Below, piece by piece: positions 36,201 through 43,676 of a stretch of 64,000 nt of DNA (its first letter is position 1; every line of letters starts with the position of its first letter). The notes below the pieces were generated by a model. The model had not been told where the DNA came from. It saw nothing but the letters and a program-made list of their open reading frames with translations, and did no database searches. A program made the position numbers and the translations under genes. Where the stretch lies: contig NZ_JPDS01000002.1 in NCBI RefSeq assembly GCF_000766795.1, positions 501,001 to 565,000 of the forward strand, read 5' to 3'. Source of the DNA: Polaribacter sp. Hel1_85. Lineage in GTDB: Bacteria; Bacteroidota; Bacteroidia; Flavobacteriales; Flavobacteriaceae.

Positions 36201-38130
36201 AAACACATTCTAATAAAGGGTTTTTACTGATATCAAACTGTGTAATATTTGCATTGTTTCCATTCTGAATATTTAAACTCTCTAATGCATTATTCTCTAC
36301 TCTAATTACTGTTAAGCCTCCATTTGTACTTAAGTCTAAAGATGTAATTTGATTGTAAGCAAATCCTATTTGTCTTAAGGCTGTATTTGTTGAAACATCT
36401 AATGCTGTAAGCATATTACTTGCCACAAAGAACTCTTCTAAGGCAACATTGGTTGAAACATCTACACTTGTTGATCCTGTTGTTGATAAATTTAATCTCG
36501 TTAAATTTATGTTTGTAGCAACATTTATGTTTCCTAAATTGGCATTGTTATTTAACGTTAAGTTTAATAACGCTGTGTTCTGACTTACATCTACTGCGCC
36601 TGTTAAATTATTAGCATTTCCTTGTAACTTAGTCAATAAAGTATTGTTACTAACATCAATTGCTGTTAATTGGTTGCTTGCAAAATCTAACTCTAATAAT
36701 CCTGTTTGATTTGAAACATCTAGTGTTGTTAACTCATTCTCCGAAATATCAAGCACTCTCAACAATGGATTGTTACTTACATCTAAACTCGTAATCGCAT
36801 TATTGGTTGCTTCCAACTTTTCTAATAATACATTGTTCGTAATATCTAAAGAAGTTAAAAATTTACCTTCAATAACTGTTTGATTACTTGTATATAATTC
36901 TCTTAATTGTAAATTGTTGGATAAATCAATACTTGTTATTGGAGCATTATAAATATTCAATACTTCTAAATCTCTAAACGCTTCGATTCCAGTGAAATCT
37001 GTTATCGTATTAATTGGTGCTGATAAAGTGGTTACAACTTCTAAATCAGTAGTTAAGGCTTTTCCATTGATAACGCCATCTGAATCAATATTTAAATCAA
37101 TCAAACGTTGCTCAAAATTTGCATCTGGTATCTGTGTGTAACTTAAAGCTTCTTCTCCAATAACCAACCCATTATTAGTTGAAACATAAATTTTATTATT
37201 ATCAAAGTAAATATCATTTACTACTCCTATTATTCCATCATAATAACTGTAAATTGTAAAAGTAGAACCTCCATCATTTGAAACTGAAATTGATGAACCG
37301 CTTGTTCCTACAAACACATTACCATCTTTACTGTAAACACAGTTTACTGAATTGGCTGCCAATCCATCAGATTGTTGTACTACATTAAATGTACTTCCAT
37401 TATCTGTAGTTATTGACACTCCTCCAACAGGATCAAATCCTTCTGATGCTGTATATAATACTCCATTACTAAAAGAAACTCCATTTGCTCCTGTATTGGC
37501 TAAACCATCTGCTTTTGTTTTATTTGTAAAAGAAACTCCGCCATCAGTAGAAATAGACAAACCACCATCGTTAGCAACATATACATTAGAACCATCTGCA
37601 ACAATACCTCTATAAAACTCTTTACCTAATCCGTCTGAAGTATACTTTTCTACAAAAGTAGATCCTGCATCAGTAGAAATAAAAACTCTATAAAATGAAG
37701 CTACATATATATTATTACCGCTTGCATAAACATCTAGAATATTATTTGCTAAAGGAAAAGATCCTGGTGCATAATTTACAAAACTATTTCCTCCATCTGA
37801 AGAAATAGAAATACCTGCAGATGTTGCTGCATATATAATTGTACCATCTAAAAAAACATCGTTTATACTATCAGAACCTAAACCATTTGAAGTTGTTTTA
37901 GTGGCAAAAGTAACTCCTCCATCTAAAGAAATCAATAACCCAGAAGTAGTTGCTACATAAATATTAGAACCAGATGCAGCTACACCATTTGTTGCTGATG
38001 TTGTTATTTGGCTAAATTTAAAACTCTCAGCATTAGTTAGATTTGAGCTTGTTTTCTGAGTGAAAGTTGTTTGTGAAAATCCATTAATAGCCCCCACCAT
38101 TAAAAAGATTAAAAATAATTTTAATTTCAT
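33208..38130 (-). CDS. Giant secreted LRR protein with N-terminal propeller and T9SS sorting domain
   Basis: A 1640-residue extracellular protein. Order: signal peptide (MKLKLFLIFLMVGAINGFSQ); about residues 25-325, a propeller built of repeats such as ISIDGGVSFTNKTKADGL-like units (photosynthesis-stability/sortilin-type sensor repeats); about 330-1560, leucine-rich repeats of the form LxxLDVSNNxxL, in three blocks each opened by YTQI(P/L)DANFEQ; residues about 1565-1640, a Por secretion tail (INIYPNPAASIIKISISNG, HLPSGIYFVKT). The first two LRR blocks are nearly identical copies of 343 residues; the third is diverged. Surface attachment or binding is likely. The LytTR regulator and TPR kinase genes lie directly upstream, and its promoter region carries paired 9-bp repeats fitting a LytTR site. 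Confidence 0.9.
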   Translation of the reverse strand: MKLKLFLIFLMVGAINGFSQTTFTQKTSSNLTNAESFKFSQITTSATNGVAASGSNIYVATTSGLLISLDGGVTFATKTTSNGLGSDSINDVFLDGTIIYAATSAGISISSDGGNSFVNYAPGSFPLANNILDVYASGNNIYVASFYRVFISTDAGSTFVEKYTSDGLGKEFYRGIVADGSNVYVANDGGLSISTDGGVSFTNKTKADGLANTGANGVSFSNGVLYTASEGFDPVGGVSITTDNGSTFNVVQQSDGLAANSVNCVYSKDGNVFVGTSGSSISVSNDGGSTFTIYSYYDGIIGVVNDIYFDNNKIYVSTNNGLVIGEEALSYTQIPDANFEQRLIDLNIDSDGVINGKALTTDLEVVTTLSAPINTITDFTGIEAFRDLEVLNIYNAPITSIDLSNNLQLRELYTSNQTVIEGKFLTSLDITNNVLLEKLEATNNAITSLDVSNNPLLRVLDISENELTTLDVSNQTGLLELDFASNQLTAIDVSNNTLLTKLQGNANNLTGAVDVSQNTALLNLTLNNNANLGNINVATNINLTRLNLSTTGSTSVDVSTNVALEEFFVASNMLTALDVSTNTALRQIGFAYNQITSLDLSTNGGLTVIRVENNALESLNIQNGNNANITQFDISKNPLLECVLVDDENVVSNLNNKDAQTSYSSVACFSASDYTQIPDANFEQRLIDLNIDSDGVINGKALTTDLEVVTTLSSPINTITDFTGIEAFRDLEVLNIYNAPITSIDLSNNLQLRELYTSNQTVIEGKVLTSLDITNNVLLEKLEATNNAITSLDVSNNPLLRVLDISENELTTLDVSNQTGLLELDFASNQLTAIDVSNNTLLTKLQGNANNLTGAVDVSQNTALLNLTLNNNANLGNINVATNINLTRLNLSTTGSTSVDVSTNVALEEFFVASNMLTALDVSTNTALRQIGFAYNQITSLDLSTNGGLTVIRVENNALESLNIQNGNNANITQFDISKNPLLECVLVDDVNAVSNLGNKDAQTNYNSTVCPNASDYTQILDANFEQALIDQNIDSDGIINGEVLTSDIETIAELTISDLNIADLTGIQDFAELVYLDVRGNELVSLNLSSNTGLETVFAQFNDLTSIDVSNSLGLVELACQFNFIESLDVSNNTALITLSCEANQIPSLDVTNNVSLEALSCGANNIAAIDVTNNTVLTILTVDNNKLTTLDVTNNTGLEILGCGTNDITSLDISNQPLLKNLNTSKTKLTWLDVTNNTVLEILSCQHNTLTSLDVSNNINLEILRVDNNSLTGIDVTENTQIHELDLRSNSIVNIDVNQNTLLTKLLLANNSLERAYLKNGTNSLITTFSINNNPNLTCIAVDDVAFSNTNWTDKDQDANYNTDCNSEWTVYTTDEELETALVTATGLDTDGDGEITYEEAQAFTGTLDLTGKNISNVIGLEAFTNADIIDVSGNIITDVSSLLKANSVIVQSKTTGEKRSFNRTENNVKKLILSDNLIESIDISEVKNITELIARNNKLTFLNLKNGNNSTLEIVDVTGNANLGCIEVDNVADAEANENWKKDATAIYSTSCNASLSIDDNFLKNNINIYPNPAASIIKISISNGLQLKSVEIFNLVGKRVVKTTKETISVAHLPSGIYFVKTSTDKGFVNAKLIKR
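35083..36111 (-). repeat. Tandem 1029-bp repeat, second copy (LRR block 2)
   Basis: Second unit of an in-frame tandem duplication of 343 codons in the LRR gene. By eye only three substitutions separate it from the first unit across the roughly 940 bp from 35170 to 36111 (35826, 35989 and 35537 against 36855, 37018 and 36566); the last 80 bp differ more. Confidence 0.9.
36112..37140 (-). repeat. Tandem 1029-bp repeat, first copy (LRR block 1)
   Basis: First unit of the duplication, beginning with the codons for YTQIPDANFEQRLIDLNIDSDG and ending at the same point of the next block. The two units give the same protein apart from Ala/Ser after VVTTLS, Phe/Val after IEGK, and the final 20 residues. 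Confidence 0.9.
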
Positions 38131-38195
38131 TTTTTATGTTTTTTGTTAAAAAATCGATTAAAAATATCTTAAAATTTATACTATAAAATAAATTA

Positions 38196-38225
38196 TGTTC
38201 TGAAAAGAGGGTAATTTGTTCTGAA
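38196..38225. promoter_or_regulatory. Paired 9-bp direct repeats, predicted LytTR site of the LRR gene
   Basis: TGTTCTGAA occurs at 38196-38204 and again at 38217-38225, with 12 bp between, a 21-bp period (two helical turns). LytTR regulators bind two 9-bp direct repeats 12-13 bp apart. The pair is 66-95 bp upstream of the LRR start codon and next to the gene for a LytTR regulator. Confidence 0.6.
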
Positions 38226-38294
38226 CTCTCAAATTTATTTTAAAAAACAGGTGTTTTTACCTAATATTTATTTTTAAAATAACTAAACAACCAA

Positions 38295-38999
38295 CTAAGA
38301 ATTAAAAATACTCAAAAAGTTTTCTTTATATTTTGATGAGAGCTTTATTGTTTCAGTATTTATTTTAATATCTCTAGCACCAACATTTTCAATAAAATTA
38401 ATATTTACAGCATTACTTCTGTTTACTTGTAAAAATACTTTGTTTGGTAATAAATCTAAAAAATTAATTAAAGAACTTCTTATTAAAAGGCTTCTCGTTC
38501 TGTAATGCAACCTAACATAAACATGTTCTGATTCTATGTACAATAATTCTGTTAAATTAATATTATATGTAGTTGTCCCTATATTTATATTTATAAATTC
38601 TTTTGTTTTATCTTTTAAATTATCAAAAACAATGTCAATTGTAGTTAGTAATGTGGCTTCATTAATGGGTTTATTTATATAACCTTTTGGTGAAAGTTTT
38701 TTAATATTTGCTAATGTTTCTGAATCATTAAATGAAGTGATGAACAAAAATGGAATACCAAATTTAGAATTCAATAATAAAGCTACATCCAAACCTGTTT
38801 TTTCTCCAGAAATTTTTACATCTAACAGTACCAAATCTACTTTAGTAGAGTCTAAAATTTCTTTTGCAGAATTATAGTTAATTGCAATTCCTGCACATAA
38901 ATACCCTTGTTGAATGACAGCGTTTTTTAGCTGAAAAGCAATTAACAACTCATCTTCTACTATTAAAATACTTTTTTTAGAATCTATTATTTTTTCCAT
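38295..38999 (-). CDS. LytTR-type response regulator
   Basis: A 234-residue regulator: receiver domain (about residues 10-125) with ILIVEDELLIAFQLKN, the phosphoacceptor aspartate in LVLLDVKISGEKTG, PFLFITSF and KGYINKPI; and a C-terminal LytTR DNA-binding domain (about 135-232) with LLYIESEHVYVRLHYRTRSLLIRSSL and FLQVNRSNAVNINFIE. It lies 8 bp after the histidine kinase gene, so the two form a two-component pair. Predicted targets are the direct repeats upstream of the kinase gene and of the LRR gene. Confidence 0.93.
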   Translation of the reverse strand: MEKIIDSKKSILIVEDELLIAFQLKNAVIQQGYLCAGIAINYNSAKEILDSTKVDLVLLDVKISGEKTGLDVALLLNSKFGIPFLFITSFNDSETLANIKKLSPKGYINKPINEATLLTTIDIVFDNLKDKTKEFININIGTTTYNINLTELLYIESEHVYVRLHYRTRSLLIRSSLINFLDLLPNKVFLQVNRSNAVNINFIENVGARDIKINTETIKLSSKYKENFLSIFNS

Positions 39000-39007
39000 A
39001 TTAGATT

Positions 39008-40741
39008 TTAATTTTTGTGTTTTAAAACTATTTCATACGCAGACCCTTTCCTTGTATAAGTCCCGTTAAGTTGTGCAATCATACTATCAATAATAAATAA
39101 CCCTAAACTATTATTATTTTCTTTAACTTTAAAAGTACTTCCAGAATCAAAATAGTTAATAAAAATATTATTGCCATCACTTTTTATCGAAACTCTAATT
39201 ACAAGAACATCATTGGTAACTCCATGCTCTAAGCTATTACTTATTAATTCGTTCATTAATATTCCAATAGGAAGTGCTGTATCTAAATTTATTCTAATAT
39301 TTTTTACTTTTTGTTTAAAGTCGATTTTACGAGTAGATAAATTTATTAGAGGTTCTGATATCTTTTGCAAATACTCTTGTAGATTATAAAACTTACCTTC
39401 TATTTCGTTTTCTGAATAAATAAACTGCTCATGAGCAATTACAATTGTATTTATTCTGTTCTCTAAATGAACAAAACTCTCCTTATAAATATCATTATCA
39501 AATTCTTTTGATTGAAATTTGATTAAACTTATAATTAAAGATAAATTATTTTTCACTCTATGATTAAGTTCTTTAAGCAGAACTTTTTTCTCATTAATAC
39601 TTTGATTCAATTTTTCGTTTCTAGAAAATACTTCTTTATTCTTTTTACTCAACCTTCTATATAAAACAAATATTAACCCTATTAAAAAAAGAGATCCTAT
39701 TGAAAACACAATCAAATAATAATTATTCTTTTTTGATTCTAAAAGTTCAGATTTAGATTTTAACACCTCTAGTTTATGATACTTTAATTCGTTTTTAAAA
39801 TTAATTTCTGCAACCTCTAAGTTTTGCTTTTCATAGTTAATCTCTGTTTCAGCATTATGATACTTTTTAAAATAGTAGAGCGCAGAATCTTGTTGGTTTA
39901 TACTTTCTAAAAAAATTGATCTTTGTTTAAACACAGAAGACATTAAATATAAATCTTTTGTTACTTTTGCTTCAGTAAGTGCTGAGTCTAAATATTTTCG
40001 AGCTTTTGCTAACTGTTTATTTTTTTGATAAATACGAGCTAAACTAGTATACATCATACTCACAGAAAGAGGATTTTCTAAAAGTTTAAAGTCTTTTAAA
40101 GACGCTTTTAAAAGCCTTGTTCTATTTATATAATCATTTTTATCAACAAAAAAACTTTGTAACATTTTAGCAATTGCACTAACATCATAATATTTATAAA
40201 GATCTCCAAAAGCTGCAGCTTTATTAGCATAAAACAATGCAATACTGTCGCTTTTTTCTACTGGTTTCAAAACTCTATAGCTAGAAGATTTTCTAAATAA
40301 ATACTGTCCATAATACCTATATTTTATTCTAGTAGTATAAATTTCTTCTAGTCTATCTAACTCAGAAAATGCTTCCTTCGTTTTTTCAAAATACTCAAAA
40401 ATTAATGCTCTTTGTATTCGAATTCGAACTTCTGCCCTTTCACTTAAACTATCTTTAATTGATAAAACTTCATTTGAGAGATTTAATGCTTCTACAAAAA
40501 AACTATACTCAGCTAATGCTTCTACTTTTAATGCTTTTAAATCATTTATAATAAAACCAGAAACTTCATTTTTGTGGAGTATACTATCTACTTCTTTAAT
40601 AACAATTGGACTATGAAACCTTAATAAATCTATTTCTAATTTTTTATAAATGCTATCTAAATCTTGTGCACAAAAATATTGACACGCAAATAACAGCGAT
40701 AATAAAAAAGTTATATTTTTATTATGATTTAAGGTTTTCAA
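39008..40741 (-). CDS. TPR-containing sensor histidine kinase (HisKA_2 type)
   Basis: A 577-residue kinase: signal peptide (FLLSLLFACQYFCAQ), a periplasmic region of tetratricopeptide-like helices (about residues 30-310, for example SVSMMYTSLARIYQKNKQLAKARKYLDSA), a coiled stretch, one membrane helix (YYLIVFSIGSLFLIGLIFVLY, about 340-360), the HisKA_2 phosphoacceptor LLKELNHRVKNNLSLIISL (about 385-403) and a HATPase domain with GILMNELISNSLEHG (about 490-505). The TPR periplasmic part suggests sensing through protein contact. Cognate to the LytTR regulator 8 bp downstream. Its upstream region holds TGTTC repeats, pointing to autoregulation. Confidence 0.93.
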   Translation of the reverse strand: MKTLNHNKNITFLLSLLFACQYFCAQDLDSIYKKLEIDLLRFHSPIVIKEVDSILHKNEVSGFIINDLKALKVEALAEYSFFVEALNLSNEVLSIKDSLSERAEVRIRIQRALIFEYFEKTKEAFSELDRLEEIYTTRIKYRYYGQYLFRKSSSYRVLKPVEKSDSIALFYANKAAAFGDLYKYYDVSAIAKMLQSFFVDKNDYINRTRLLKASLKDFKLLENPLSVSMMYTSLARIYQKNKQLAKARKYLDSALTEAKVTKDLYLMSSVFKQRSIFLESINQQDSALYYFKKYHNAETEINYEKQNLEVAEINFKNELKYHKLEVLKSKSELLESKKNNYYLIVFSIGSLFLIGLIFVLYRRLSKKNKEVFSRNEKLNQSINEKKVLLKELNHRVKNNLSLIISLIKFQSKEFDNDIYKESFVHLENRINTIVIAHEQFIYSENEIEGKFYNLQEYLQKISEPLINLSTRKIDFKQKVKNIRINLDTALPIGILMNELISNSLEHGVTNDVLVIRVSIKSDGNNIFINYFDSGSTFKVKENNNSLGLFIIDSMIAQLNGTYTRKGSAYEIVLKHKN

Positions 40742-40794
40742 ATTAAATAATTACTAGACAAGTTTAAATAAAAAAAAGGTATTCTAAAATTATT

Positions 40795-40823
40795 TGTTCT
40801 TAAAAAGGTCTATTTGTTCCAAG
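40795..40823. promoter_or_regulatory. Paired TGTTC repeats upstream of the kinase gene, predicted LytTR site
   Basis: ATTTGTTCTTAA (40792-40803) and ATTTGTTCCAAG (40812-40823) lie 20 bp apart and 54-82 bp upstream of the kinase start codon. Order and distance resemble the perfect pair upstream of the LRR gene, which has a 21-bp period. Confidence 0.5.
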
Positions 40824-40881
40824 ATAAGTGTAAAACTAACATCTTATCCTCTTAATTAAGTATTACTGTATTTAATTAAAC

Positions 40882-40910
40882 AAAAAAAAGACCTCAAAAA
40901 TTGAGATCTT
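40882..40910 (-). terminator. Terminator of the trhO-trhP-ferredoxin operon
   Basis: AAGACCTCAA-aaa-TTGAGATCTT (40888-40910; one G-T pair) followed on the minus strand by eight T, 24 bp after the ferredoxin stop. Confidence 0.8.
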
Positions 40911-40933
40911 TCTATATTAAATTTATGTATTTC

Positions 40934-41164
40934 TTAAATTTGCTTCACTTCTATTATATTAACAGGACACACTTTTTTTGCTTCATTAGAAGATTCAAAA
41001 ATAGATTCATCAAAAGATTTTATCGTAAAAAAACCTTTCTTTTCTGTGGAATGCAACAACACTGATTTTCCGTCTTTTTTAGACATTTGAAACTGACTTG
41101 GAGCAACCTCAACACAGTAATTACAACCAATACATTTATTTCTTTGCAACGTAATTACAACCAT
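40934..41164 (-). CDS. Ferredoxin, single [4Fe-4S]
   Basis: A 76-residue protein with one cluster site: RNKCIGCNYCVEVAPSQF (CxxCxxC, residues 11-17) and the distal cysteine in KKVCPVNII. Only one set is present, so one cluster. Its start overlaps the end of the U32 gene (trhP) by one base, which makes it a likely electron donor for that enzyme or for repair of its cluster; this is inference from position. Confidence 0.9.
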   Translation of the reverse strand: MVVITLQRNKCIGCNYCVEVAPSQFQMSKKDGKSVLLHSTEKKGFFTIKSFDESIFESSNEAKKVCPVNIIEVKQI

Positions 41165-42411
41165 TAGTTCTCAGCAAATTCAGTTTTAACAATCTTATAT
41201 AATTTATCAGATCTTCTAATTTTGAAGTCTAATTTCATGGTAACCTCATCTCCTTTTGTAGCTTTTTCTGAAGGTTTGTCATTTACAAACATTTGCTTCA
41301 ATTCCATTTCTTGAGCTCCTGTTGTTGGCCCAGTAATTAGAATTGTATCGCCAATATTTACGTCGTAGGCATCAATTTTAAATTGACCAATTTTTGCTTT
41401 GTCAAAATAGTGTTCTCCTTTACCTAAATAGACTTTCTTTTGTGTTGCATGAGATCCAGATTCTTTACTCCATTCTCCTAATTTTTGACCTAAATAATAT
41501 CCGTTCCAAAAACCACGATTATAAACTTTCTCTAATTCTTGCATCCAAGATATTACTTTTTCTTTATCGTAAGTTCCATTAGCTAAACTATCAATGGCAT
41601 CTCTGTAACATTTAATTACTTTTGCAACATATTCTGGCGCCCTACCCCTACCTTCTATCTTTAAAACTTTAATTCCTGCATCTGCAACTTGGTCTAAAAA
41701 ATCGATGGTACATAAATCTTTTGGAGACATAATATATTCATTATCCAACTCCATTTCAAACCCAGTTTCTTGATCTATAACTGTATATTTTTTTCGACAA
41801 TTTTGTTTGCAAGCTCCTCTGTTTGCTGATGAATTTGCAGAATGTAAACTCATATAACATTTGCCAGAAACTGCCATACACAAAGCTCCGTGACCAAAAA
41901 TTTCAATTTCCACCAATCTTCCAGAAGGTCCTTTTATTTGATGTTTCTCAATAGCTTCTGTAATCTTTTTTACTTGACGCAAACTCAACTCTCTACTCAA
42001 AACAATTGTATCTGCAAAAAGCGCATAAAACTTTACTGTTTCAATATTTGTAATATTGATTTGTGTAGAAATATGAACTTCCATTTGCTGTTCTCTTGCC
42101 ATAGAAATTACAGCTTGATCCATTGCAATTACAGCAGTTATATTTGCTGCTTTTGCTCTTTTTATCAATGTTTTTACAATTAATAAATCATGATCATAAA
42201 CAATGGTATTTAATGTAAGATAAGTTCTAACATTTTTTTCTGAACATCTTCTAGAAATTTCTTCTAAATCATCTAAAGTAAAATTGATAGAAGCTCTTGC
42301 TCTCATATTAAGTTGTTCTACTCCAAAATAAATAGAATCACAACCATTATCTAGGGCAGCTTGTAAACTTTCAAAGTTTCCTGCTGGCGCCATTAATTCG
42401 ATTTTTTGCAT
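41164..42411 (-). CDS. trhP: U32-family tRNA uridine-34 hydroxylation protein (TrhP-like)
   Basis: A 415-residue U32 protein. Conserved parts: ELMAPAGNFESLQAALDNG (residues 5-23), VEIFGHGALCMAVSGKCYMS and SSANRGACKQNCRKKY (about 175-205), the last two holding the cysteines of an iron-sulfur cluster, and SPKDLCTIDFL. U32 proteins were named peptidases, but E. coli YegQ (TrhP) makes 5-hydroxyuridine-34 in tRNA with prephenate as helper. The signature and the neighbouring trhO support TrhP over the related RlhA, though the two subfamilies cannot be fully separated by eye. Confidence 0.82.
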   Translation of the reverse strand: MQKIELMAPAGNFESLQAALDNGCDSIYFGVEQLNMRARASINFTLDDLEEISRRCSEKNVRTYLTLNTIVYDHDLLIVKTLIKRAKAANITAVIAMDQAVISMAREQQMEVHISTQINITNIETVKFYALFADTIVLSRELSLRQVKKITEAIEKHQIKGPSGRLVEIEIFGHGALCMAVSGKCYMSLHSANSSANRGACKQNCRKKYTVIDQETGFEMELDNEYIMSPKDLCTIDFLDQVADAGIKVLKIEGRGRAPEYVAKVIKCYRDAIDSLANGTYDKEKVISWMQELEKVYNRGFWNGYYLGQKLGEWSKESGSHATQKKVYLGKGEHYFDKAKIGQFKIDAYDVNIGDTILITGPTTGAQEMELKQMFVNDKPSEKATKGDEVTMKLDFKIRRSDKLYKIVKTEFAEN

Positions 42412-42415
42412 GATT

Positions 42416-43447
42416 TTACTTTTTGAATTTTAGAACTTCTGAACGTCCTTTTTTAAATATCTTATTACTATTTCCTTTTCCTTTTCTTAATTCTTTTTGC
42501 TCCTCAAAAGACAATTGAATTACTTCTTGACAATCTGTAGAACAGGTGTTCTCTGTAGCTTCTGAACATTCATCACATTGAATAAATAATAGATGGCACG
42601 CTTCATTTGCACAATTTGTATGTTCATCACAGGCTTTTCCACATTGGTGACAATTAGAAACCACATCATCTGTAATACGTTCTGCTCTTCTATGATCGAA
42701 AACAAAGTTTTTACCAATAAACTTATTTTCTATTCCTTCTGTTTTTACCTGACGAGTGTATTCTATAATTCCACCTTCAAGCTGAAAAACATTTTTAAAT
42801 CCTTTGTGCTTGTAATAGGCTGATGCTTTTTCGCAACGAATTCCACCTGTACAATACATCAATAAATTTTTATCTTCTTTATTATCTTTTAAATCTTCTT
42901 CAATAATATCTAAAGAATCTCTAAATGTATCTACATCTGGAGTAACAGCACCATCAAAGTGCCCAATTTCACTTTCATAATGATTACGCATATCCACACA
43001 AACTGTATCAGGATTTGCCAACATTTCGTTGAATTCCTTTGCGTTTAAATGAACTCCTTTGGCAGTAACATCAAAAGTTGCATCATTTAAACCATCAGCA
43101 ACAATTTTGTTTCTAACTTTTACTTTTAGTTTTAAAAATGATTTATTATCGTGTTCTACAGCAACATTTAAACGAATATCCTTCAAAAAAGAAATACTAT
43201 CTAATTGATCTTTTAAAGTATAAAAGTTTTCTGAAGGAACAGATAATTGAGCATTGATGCCTTCGTAAGAAACATAAATTCTACCAAGTACATCTAAAGC
43301 GTTCCATTCTAGGAATAACTTATCTCTAAATAATTGTGGGTTTTCTATCTTATAATATTGATAGAATGATATTGTGAGGCGGTCTTTGCCAGCTTCATCA
43401 ATTAATGCAGCGCGTTCTATTGCGCTTAACTTATTGTACAGTTGCAT
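42416..43447 (-). CDS. trhO: Rhodanese-related tRNA uridine(34) hydroxylase TrhO
   Basis: A 343-residue protein of the YceA/TrhO family: an N-terminal acylphosphatase-like domain (LTISFYQYYKIENPQLFRDKLFLEW in outline and GRIYVSYEGINAQLSVP), a rhodanese domain (about 130-230) with VCVDMRNHYESEIGHFDGA and the active cysteine in LLMYCTGGIRCEKASAYY, and a C-terminal cysteine-rich zinc-like tail (SNCHQCGKACDEHTNC ... CDECSEATENTCSTDCQ). TrhO hydroxylates U34 of tRNA with molecular oxygen. It heads the trhO-trhP-ferredoxin operon; a TACATTTG box at 43481-43488 is a likely promoter. Confidence 0.92.
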   Translation of the reverse strand: MQLYNKLSAIERAALIDEAGKDRLTISFYQYYKIENPQLFRDKLFLEWNALDVLGRIYVSYEGINAQLSVPSENFYTLKDQLDSISFLKDIRLNVAVEHDNKSFLKLKVKVRNKIVADGLNDATFDVTAKGVHLNAKEFNEMLANPDTVCVDMRNHYESEIGHFDGAVTPDVDTFRDSLDIIEEDLKDNKEDKNLLMYCTGGIRCEKASAYYKHKGFKNVFQLEGGIIEYTRQVKTEGIENKFIGKNFVFDHRRAERITDDVVSNCHQCGKACDEHTNCANEACHLLFIQCDECSEATENTCSTDCQEVIQLSFEEQKELRKGKGNSNKIFKKGRSEVLKFKK

Positions 43448-43586
43448 ACTATACTAATTAGGTTAAACTAAATATTTTTGCAAATGTAATTAATTTTTAA
43501 AATTGAATTCTTAAAAACAACCCTTTTTATCTACCTGATTATCAACCTAAAAATAACTACAACGTTTTCTTAAATATTTTCAAAAA

Positions 43587-43630
43587 CTAATATTTATCAT
43601 ATTTTGAAAAATACTTCAGAAGTAGATTTG
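43587..43630 (+). promoter_or_regulatory. Promoter of pflB with a weak Crp/Fnr-like site
   Basis: TAGATTTG (43623-43630) matches the TAnnTTTG box and lies 46 bp before the pflB ATG. Centred 29.5 bp upstream is CTAATATTTATCAT (43587-43600), which agrees with RTRACAAWTGTYAY at 10 of 14 positions, best in its right half. The match is weak and the position alone makes it worth noting. Confidence 0.4.
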
Positions 43631-43676
43631 TAGCGTTAATGAGGATTACATAAATACATAAAAAATAAATTATATA

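Noticed and set aside
33600..37000. Regular short repeats as a CRISPR array
   Set aside because: The periodicity is 60-70 bp and coding (LxxLDVSNN repeats); the units are not identical and there are no unique spacers of constant length.
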